From assembly GCA_964657565.1 (NCBI GenBank), contig CAZZVQ010000012.1:11071-75070 (forward strand): a DNA stretch of 64,000 nt. The letters are read 5' to 3'. Source of the DNA: JAVVHH01 sp964657565. Lineage in GTDB: Bacteria; Pseudomonadota; Alphaproteobacteria; Acetobacterales; Acetobacteraceae. The notes beneath the pieces are model-generated. The model did no database searches and was not told the DNA's origin. It worked only from the letters and a program-made list of their open reading frames with translations. Each line of letters starts with the position of its first letter. Positions within the stretch are counted from its first letter, which is position 1. The position numbers and the translations under genes were made by a program. Below are positions 59,791 to 64,000 of the stretch, one piece after another.

Positions 59791-60232
59791 TGGTCGCCTC
59801 CTTGCTGCCGTCGATCGCCGCGACGAGCGCGCGCCACGGTAGCGTCACGCACTTCACCCGCGACGGAAAATCGCGCACCGCGGCGAGTGGCTGCAGCCGC
59901 GTCATCGCGGCGTCGCACACTTCGCAGTGCCCGGTCCGCGCCATCATCTCTACGTCGCCGGCCAAGCCGCGCACCCGCTCGACCGCTTGCCCCGCCACTG
60001 CCTCGCACATGAGGTCGGCGCTCGCCAGGCTGATCTCGCAGCCGCGCGCCTCGAACGACGCCGCTGATATGGTGTCCCCGGCGCGGCGGATGAAGACCTG
60101 CACTCGGTCGCCGCACATCGGGTTATCGCCTTTGGCGGCACCGTCGGCGTCTTCGAGCCGGCCGGCATGGGTGGGGTGCCGCCCATGCTGCCGGATCGTG
60201 TCGCTATACAGCGCGCGGAGATCGTCGAACAT
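59783..60232 (-). CDS. sufU: SufU-type sulfur-accepting protein (IscU fold)
   Basis: The 149-residue IscU-fold protein has zinc/sulfur ligands at C40 and D42 (NPMCGD), C65 (EARGC) and C128 (RVKCVTL), with the SufU-type extra segment between residues 80 and 120. In Gram-positive SUF systems SufU accepts sulfur from SufS; in this operon, which has no sufE, it very likely does the same. An extra CEVC pair (103-106) lies in the insertion. The ATG directly follows the sufS stop (TAA-ATG). Confidence 0.9.
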   Translation of the reverse strand: MFDDLRALYSDTIRQHGRHPTHAGRLEDADGAAKGDNPMCGDRVQVFIRRAGDTISAASFEARGCEISLASADLMCEAVAGQAVERVRGLAGDVEMMARTGHCEVCDAAMTRLQPLAAVRDFPSRVKCVTLPWRALVAAIDGSKEATSE

Positions 60233-61474
60233 TTAGGCGAAGAACTCGCCGACACGGATCAGGGCATCGGCGAACGCGTCGATCTCGTCCGTGGTCGTAT
60301 AGATGCCGATGCTCGCCCGCGCGGTGCTGTCCACGCCGAGGCGGCGCATCAGCGGCTCGGCGCAGTGATTGCCGGCCCGCACCGCGATGCCGCCGCGATC
60401 GAGCAGCGTTGCGATGTCGTGCGCGTGTGCACCCTGCATCGTGAAGCTGAACACGCCGCCGCGGTCCTGCGCGGCACCGAGCACGCGGACGCCGGGGATT
60501 TCCGCCAGGCGCCGCAGCGTGTGCTCGACGAGGTCGGCCTCGTGCGCCGCGATCGCCTCGTAGCCGATCGCCTCGACGTAATCGATCGCCACCCCGAGCC
60601 CGATCGCCTCGAGGATCGGCGGGGTGCCGGCCTCGAATTTATGCGGGATCTCGGCCCACGTGCTGCGCTCGAAGCTGACGCTGCCGATCATGTCGCCGCC
60701 GCCCATGAACGGCGGCATGCGCTCCAGCAGTTCGCGCTTGGCGTACATGGCGCCGATGCCGGTCGGCCCATACAGCTTGTGGCCGGTGAACACGTAGAAA
60801 TCGGCGTCCAGCGCCTGCACGTCGACCGCGCGGTGCACCACCGCCTGGCTGCCGTCGAACAAGACCTTGGCACCGTGGGCGTGGGCGAGCGCCGTGATTC
60901 GGGCCGCCGGGGTGACGGTGCCGAGCACGTTGCTCATATGCGTGACCGCGACCAGGCCGACCTTGCCGTCCTCCAGCAGACGCTCAAACGCCGCCATGTC
61001 GAGCTCGCCGCCATCGGTGATCGGGGCGATCCGCAGCTCGATGCCGTGGGCGTCGCGCAGCATCTGCCACGGCACCAGGTTGGCATGGTGCTCCATCTCG
61101 GAGATCACGACGGCCTGGCCGGGCGTCATGACGCCGCGGCCGTAGCAATGCGCGACGAGGTTGATCAGCTCGGTCGAGTTCTTGGCGAACACGATCTGGC
61201 GTGGATCCGGCGCGTTCAGCAGAGTGGCGACCTTCTCGCGCACGCCTTCGTACGCCTCGGTGGTGCGCTCGCTCATCCAGTACAGGCCGCGATGGACGTT
61301 GGCGTATTGCGTCTCCATCGCCTCGACCAGCGCACCGATCACCTGGCGCGGCTTCTGCGCCGAGGCGGCGCTATCGAGGAACACCAGCGGCTTGCCGTAA
61401 ACCTGCTGCCCGAGGATCGGGAAGTCGGCGCGGATGCGCTGGATGTCGAAGGCGGGCCGTGTGAGAGCGTTCAT
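60233..61474 (-). CDS. sufS: Cysteine desulfurase SufS
   Basis: The 413-residue PLP enzyme has FLDSAASAQKPRQVI, the NSTELINLVA segment, EMEHHANLVPWQ, DGSQAVVHRAVDVQ, the PLP lysine in FTGHKLYGPTG and the catalytic cysteine in RAGNHCAEPLMRRLG. It takes sulfur from cysteine for Fe-S cluster assembly. The ATG at 61474 begins MNALTRPAFDIQ and overlaps the sufD stop by four bases (ATGA). Confidence 0.95.
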   Translation of the reverse strand: MNALTRPAFDIQRIRADFPILGQQVYGKPLVFLDSAASAQKPRQVIGALVEAMETQYANVHRGLYWMSERTTEAYEGVREKVATLLNAPDPRQIVFAKNSTELINLVAHCYGRGVMTPGQAVVISEMEHHANLVPWQMLRDAHGIELRIAPITDGGELDMAAFERLLEDGKVGLVAVTHMSNVLGTVTPAARITALAHAHGAKVLFDGSQAVVHRAVDVQALDADFYVFTGHKLYGPTGIGAMYAKRELLERMPPFMGGGDMIGSVSFERSTWAEIPHKFEAGTPPILEAIGLGVAIDYVEAIGYEAIAAHEADLVEHTLRRLAEIPGVRVLGAAQDRGGVFSFTMQGAHAHDIATLLDRGGIAVRAGNHCAEPLMRRLGVDSTARASIGIYTTTDEIDAFADALIRVGEFFA

Positions 61475-62724
61475 GATGCGTCCCGCTGGGCCCACCATGC
61501 TTCGACGGCGGCTTCCAGCATGGCGCGGGCGTCCTCGTGGGCGATCGGGTCCAGCGCCTCGGCGAGGAACGCCCGCACCAAGATCGAGCGCGCCTGCTCG
61601 AGCGGAATGCCGCGGGAGCGCAGGAAGAAGAGCTGGTCGGCGTCAAGCTCGCCGACGGTCGCGCCGTGGCTGCACTTCACGTCGTCGGCGTAGATCTCGA
61701 GCTGCGGCTTGCAGTCGATCTCGGCGTTCGGGCTCAGCAGCAGCGCCTGGTTCATCTGGTAGCCGTCGGTCTTCTGTGCGGCCCGGGCGACCTCGATCCG
61801 GCCCTGGAACACGCCGCGCGAGCGGTCCGACAGCACGTTCTTGATCGTCTGCCGCGAGGCGCAGTTCGGCGCGTCGTGCGCGACCACGGTGGTGATGTCG
61901 CCGTGCTGGTCGCCCCCGAGCAACTGCGCGCCGTTCAGGTGCACCGCCGCGTTCGGCCCCATCAGCCGCGCGTGGATCTCGGTCCGCGCGAGACGGCTGC
62001 CGAGCGTCAGGATGAAGGCGTCGTAGGTGCCGGCTTCGGCGATCTCGGCAAATCCGGTCTGCACATGGAACGCCTGGGGCGATTCCTCCTGCAGCCGCAC
62101 ATGCGCCAGGGTCGCGCCGTGGCCGACGACGATCTCTTGCACCGCATTGTGGAGATAGGTGCCTTCGCCGCGCGCGACCTCGACGATGGTCAGGCGCGCG
62201 CCGGGCTCCAACTCGATACGATGGCGCGGATGAAAGGCGACGGGGCGATGGTTGTCCAGACCGATCGACAGCAGCACGATGGTCCCGGCATCGATGCCCG
62301 CGGCCACGTGCAGCCGGATGCCGTCATCGGCCATCATCGTGTTCAGCGCGACCATCGGCAGCTTGGCGTCCGGCGCGCGGCCGAATGCCGGGTTGTCGGC
62401 GAACGTCTCCAGGGTGATGCAGTCCGGCGGCGTGGACAGCGCCGGCTGATAGCGGCCATCGACCAGGACCAGCCGCGGCGCGTCCAGAGTCGGCGCCAGA
62501 TCCGGCGCCGTGCCGACCGCCGTCAGCGGCTCCTCGAAGCTGACCGACGCGAGTCCGCGCAATGACGTGTAGCGCCACGCCTCGTCGCGCACCGTCGGCA
62601 GCCCGGCCCGCTTGAACGCCACCGCCGCCGCATCGCGCAGGGCGACGTCACCCGGCAGCCGCTCGCGCAGGCCTTCGAACCGGGCGAGGAACGCGTCGGC
62701 GCCCCCGAGCACTTCGCTGTTCAT
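61471..62724 (-). CDS. sufD: SufD, component of the SufBCD scaffold
   Basis: The 417-residue protein has the SufD marks WRYTSLRGLA near the N-terminus, a right-handed beta-helix middle, and HDAPNCASRQTIKNVLSDRSRGVFQGRI followed by AQKTDGYQMNQALLLSPNAEIDCKPQLEIYADDVKCSHGATVG. It forms the scaffold with SufB and SufC on which Fe-S clusters are built. It overlaps sufC by four bases. The residues that matter for cluster transfer (Cys and His in DVKCSHGATVG) are present. Confidence 0.95.
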   Translation of the reverse strand: MNSEVLGGADAFLARFEGLRERLPGDVALRDAAAVAFKRAGLPTVRDEAWRYTSLRGLASVSFEEPLTAVGTAPDLAPTLDAPRLVLVDGRYQPALSTPPDCITLETFADNPAFGRAPDAKLPMVALNTMMADDGIRLHVAAGIDAGTIVLLSIGLDNHRPVAFHPRHRIELEPGARLTIVEVARGEGTYLHNAVQEIVVGHGATLAHVRLQEESPQAFHVQTGFAEIAEAGTYDAFILTLGSRLARTEIHARLMGPNAAVHLNGAQLLGGDQHGDITTVVAHDAPNCASRQTIKNVLSDRSRGVFQGRIEVARAAQKTDGYQMNQALLLSPNAEIDCKPQLEIYADDVKCSHGATVGELDADQLFFLRSRGIPLEQARSILVRAFLAEALDPIAHEDARAMLEAAVEAWWAQRDAS

Positions 62725-63470
62725 GCGGCCTCCGCCACCACTTGGCTGTAGCCGTTCGCCTCGAGTTCGCGCGCCAGCTCCGGCCCGCCGCTGCGGATGA
62801 TGCGGCCATTGCTCAGCACATGCACCCGGTCCGGGACGAGATGGTCGAGCAGCCGCTGATGATGCGTGATCACCAGCGCCGAGAATTCCGGGCGGCGCAG
62901 CGCGTTGACGCCGTCGGCCACGATCCGCAGCGCGTCGATGTCCAGCCCGCTATCGGTCTCGTCCAGGATCGCCAGCTTCGGGCGCAGGATCGCCATCTGC
63001 AGCACCTCGTTGCGCTTCTTCTCGCCGCCGGAGAAGCCGACGTTGACGTTGCGCTTGAGCATGTCGTCCGGGAAATGCAGCCGCTTGCTCTCCGCGCGCG
63101 CCAGCCGCAGGAAGCCCGGCGCGTCCAGCTCCGCTTCGCCGCGCGCGCGACGGATCGCGTTCAGCGCCGTGCGCAGGAAGTTGGCGTTGTTCACGCCCGG
63201 CAGTTCCAGCGGCGATTGGAACGCCAAGAACAGCCCGGCCGCCGCCCGCTCCTCCGGCTCCATCGCCAGCAGATCCTGCCCGTCGAACGCGACCTCGCCC
63301 CCGGTCACCACATAGCCCTCATTGCCGGCCAGGACATACCCGAGAGTGCTCTTGCCGGAGCCGTTCGGCCCCATGATAGCGTGCACTTCGCCGGCCGGAA
63401 GGTCGAGGCTGATGCCGCGAAGGATCGGCTTCTCCTCGACCGCAGCGCACAGTTCATGAATACGCAACAT
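62721..63470 (-). CDS. sufC: SufC, ATPase of the SufBCD scaffold
   Basis: The 249-residue ABC-type ATPase has Walker A GPNGSGKST, Q-loop FLAFQSPLELPGV, signature FSGGEKKRNEVLQM, Walker B LAILDETDSGLDIDAL and His in ITHHQRLL. The GxxKKRNE form of the signature is characteristic of SufC. It drives conformational changes of SufB and SufD. The start overlaps the sufB stop by one base (TAATG). Confidence 0.96.
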   Translation of the reverse strand: MLRIHELCAAVEEKPILRGISLDLPAGEVHAIMGPNGSGKSTLGYVLAGNEGYVVTGGEVAFDGQDLLAMEPEERAAAGLFLAFQSPLELPGVNNANFLRTALNAIRRARGEAELDAPGFLRLARAESKRLHFPDDMLKRNVNVGFSGGEKKRNEVLQMAILRPKLAILDETDSGLDIDALRIVADGVNALRRPEFSALVITHHQRLLDHLVPDRVHVLSNGRIIRSGGPELARELEANGYSQVVAEAA

Positions 63471-64000
63471 TAACCGACGGACCCTTCCAACGAAACGGCG
63501 AGCAGCTTCTGCGCTTCGACCGCGAATTCCATGGGCAGCTCCTTCAAGACGTCCTTGCAGAAGCCATTGACGAGCAGACCGACCGCATCCTCTTCCGACA
63601 GGCCGCGGCTGCGGCAGTAGAACAACTGATCGTCCGCGATCTTGGACGTCGTCGCCTCATGCTCGATCTTGGCGCTGGGGTTGCGGCTCTCGATGTACGG
63701 CACTGTGTGCGCACCGCACTGATCACCGATCAGCAGCGAGTCGCACTGCGTGAAGTTCCTGGCACCCGACGCCTTCGGCATGATGCGGACCAGCCCGCGA
63801 TAGGTGTTGTCCGACCGGCCCGCGCTGATCCCTTTGGAGACGATCGTGCTGCGCGTGTTCTTGCCGATATGGATCATCTTGGTGCCGGTATCGGCCTGCT
63901 GCCGGTTGTTCGTCACCGCGACGGAGTAGAATTCGCCGACGCTGTCGTCGCCCTGCAGGATGCAGCTCGGGTACTTCCACGTGATCGCCGACCCGGTCTC
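63470..64000 (-). CDS. sufB: SufB, core of the SufBCD scaffold (N-terminus outside the window)
   Basis: The last 176 residues are visible, and the frame is open to the window edge, where it reads ETGSAITWKYPSCILQGDDS. The SufB C-terminal pattern is clear: FYSVAVTNNRQQADTGTKMIHIG, NTRSTIVSKGISAGRSDNTYRGLV, NFTQCDSLLIGDQCGAHTVPY and KIEHEATTSKIADDQLFYCRSRG. It is the main cluster scaffold. Any regulator and the operon promoter lie beyond the window. Confidence 0.95.
   Translation of the reverse strand, partial: ETGSAITWKYPSCILQGDDSVGEFYSVAVTNNRQQADTGTKMIHIGKNTRSTIVSKGISAGRSDNTYRGLVRIMPKASGARNFTQCDSLLIGDQCGAHTVPYIESRNPSAKIEHEATTSKIADDQLFYCRSRGLSEEDAVGLLVNGFCKDVLKELPMEFAVEAQKLLAVSLEGSVG

Overview
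The window is 64 kb of GC-rich chromosomal DNA with strongly G/C-biased third codon positions. The gene content (complete rut and suf operons, Flp-type pilin, PEP-CTERM proteins, dispersed palindromes between convergent genes) fits an alphaproteobacterium. A Rhodospirillales/Acetobacteraceae-like organism is my best guess, but nothing here proves the family. It is a draft scaffold with three runs of N (1993-2092, 22104-22113, 43901-43910).

Layout. 1-3100 is a worn region: the end of an NMT1-type transporter binding protein, a frameshifted stump of a peptide-type binding protein, a beta-lactamase-fold hydrolase, an assembly gap with the same 55 bp on both sides, an inverted repeat, an SRPBCC protein and a decayed tRNA 3' end. 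3171-37512 is the most interesting part. It starts with a Flp-type pilin and a vanadium-haloperoxidase-like PEP-CTERM protein. A compact plus-strand run follows: a periplasmic adaptor, a cohesin-like PEP-CTERM protein, a DUF3467 protein, a GAF-HlyD fusion, a PqqD-like/M50 protease/HlyD fusion and a second SecA-like ATPase. This run faces, tail to tail, a 24.4-kb minus-strand gene for an 8140-residue LEPR-XLL surface protein. The giant carries PPC-like, lectin-like, CARDB, Calx-beta, Ig-like and SdrD-B repeats, an intact subtilisin (S8) domain, and cohesin-like and dockerin-like C-terminal modules. I read this region as one candidate export, processing and anchoring system for the giant protein.

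37831-45191 is ordinary metabolism: an amidase, the efeUOB ferrous iron uptake operon, a tartrate/D-malate-type dehydrogenase, a GNAT acetyltransferase and a DUF3750 protein. 45118-51847 holds the rutABCD uracil-degradation genes. They lie directly behind an ABC transporter ATPase and permease on the same strand, with the binding protein gene divergent. Then come a PP2C-like phosphatase, a Cys/Met-metabolism PLP enzyme, an M20 amidohydrolase, an old-yellow-enzyme-type reductase and an Orn/Lys/Arg decarboxylase. 59057-64000 is a tightly packed suf operon in the order sufB-C-D-S-U-T-A on the minus strand, with sufB cut by the window end.

How the genes may work together. In the giant-protein region, SecA-like, M50/HlyD, GAF-HlyD and adaptor proteins could recognise, cleave and move the LEPR-XLL protein. 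Its dockerin-like end could dock on the cohesin-like PEP-CTERM protein. The rut enzymes turn uracil into 3-hydroxypropionate precursors and ammonia, possibly fed by the co-directional ABC transporter. Suf builds Fe-S clusters and Efe supplies iron.
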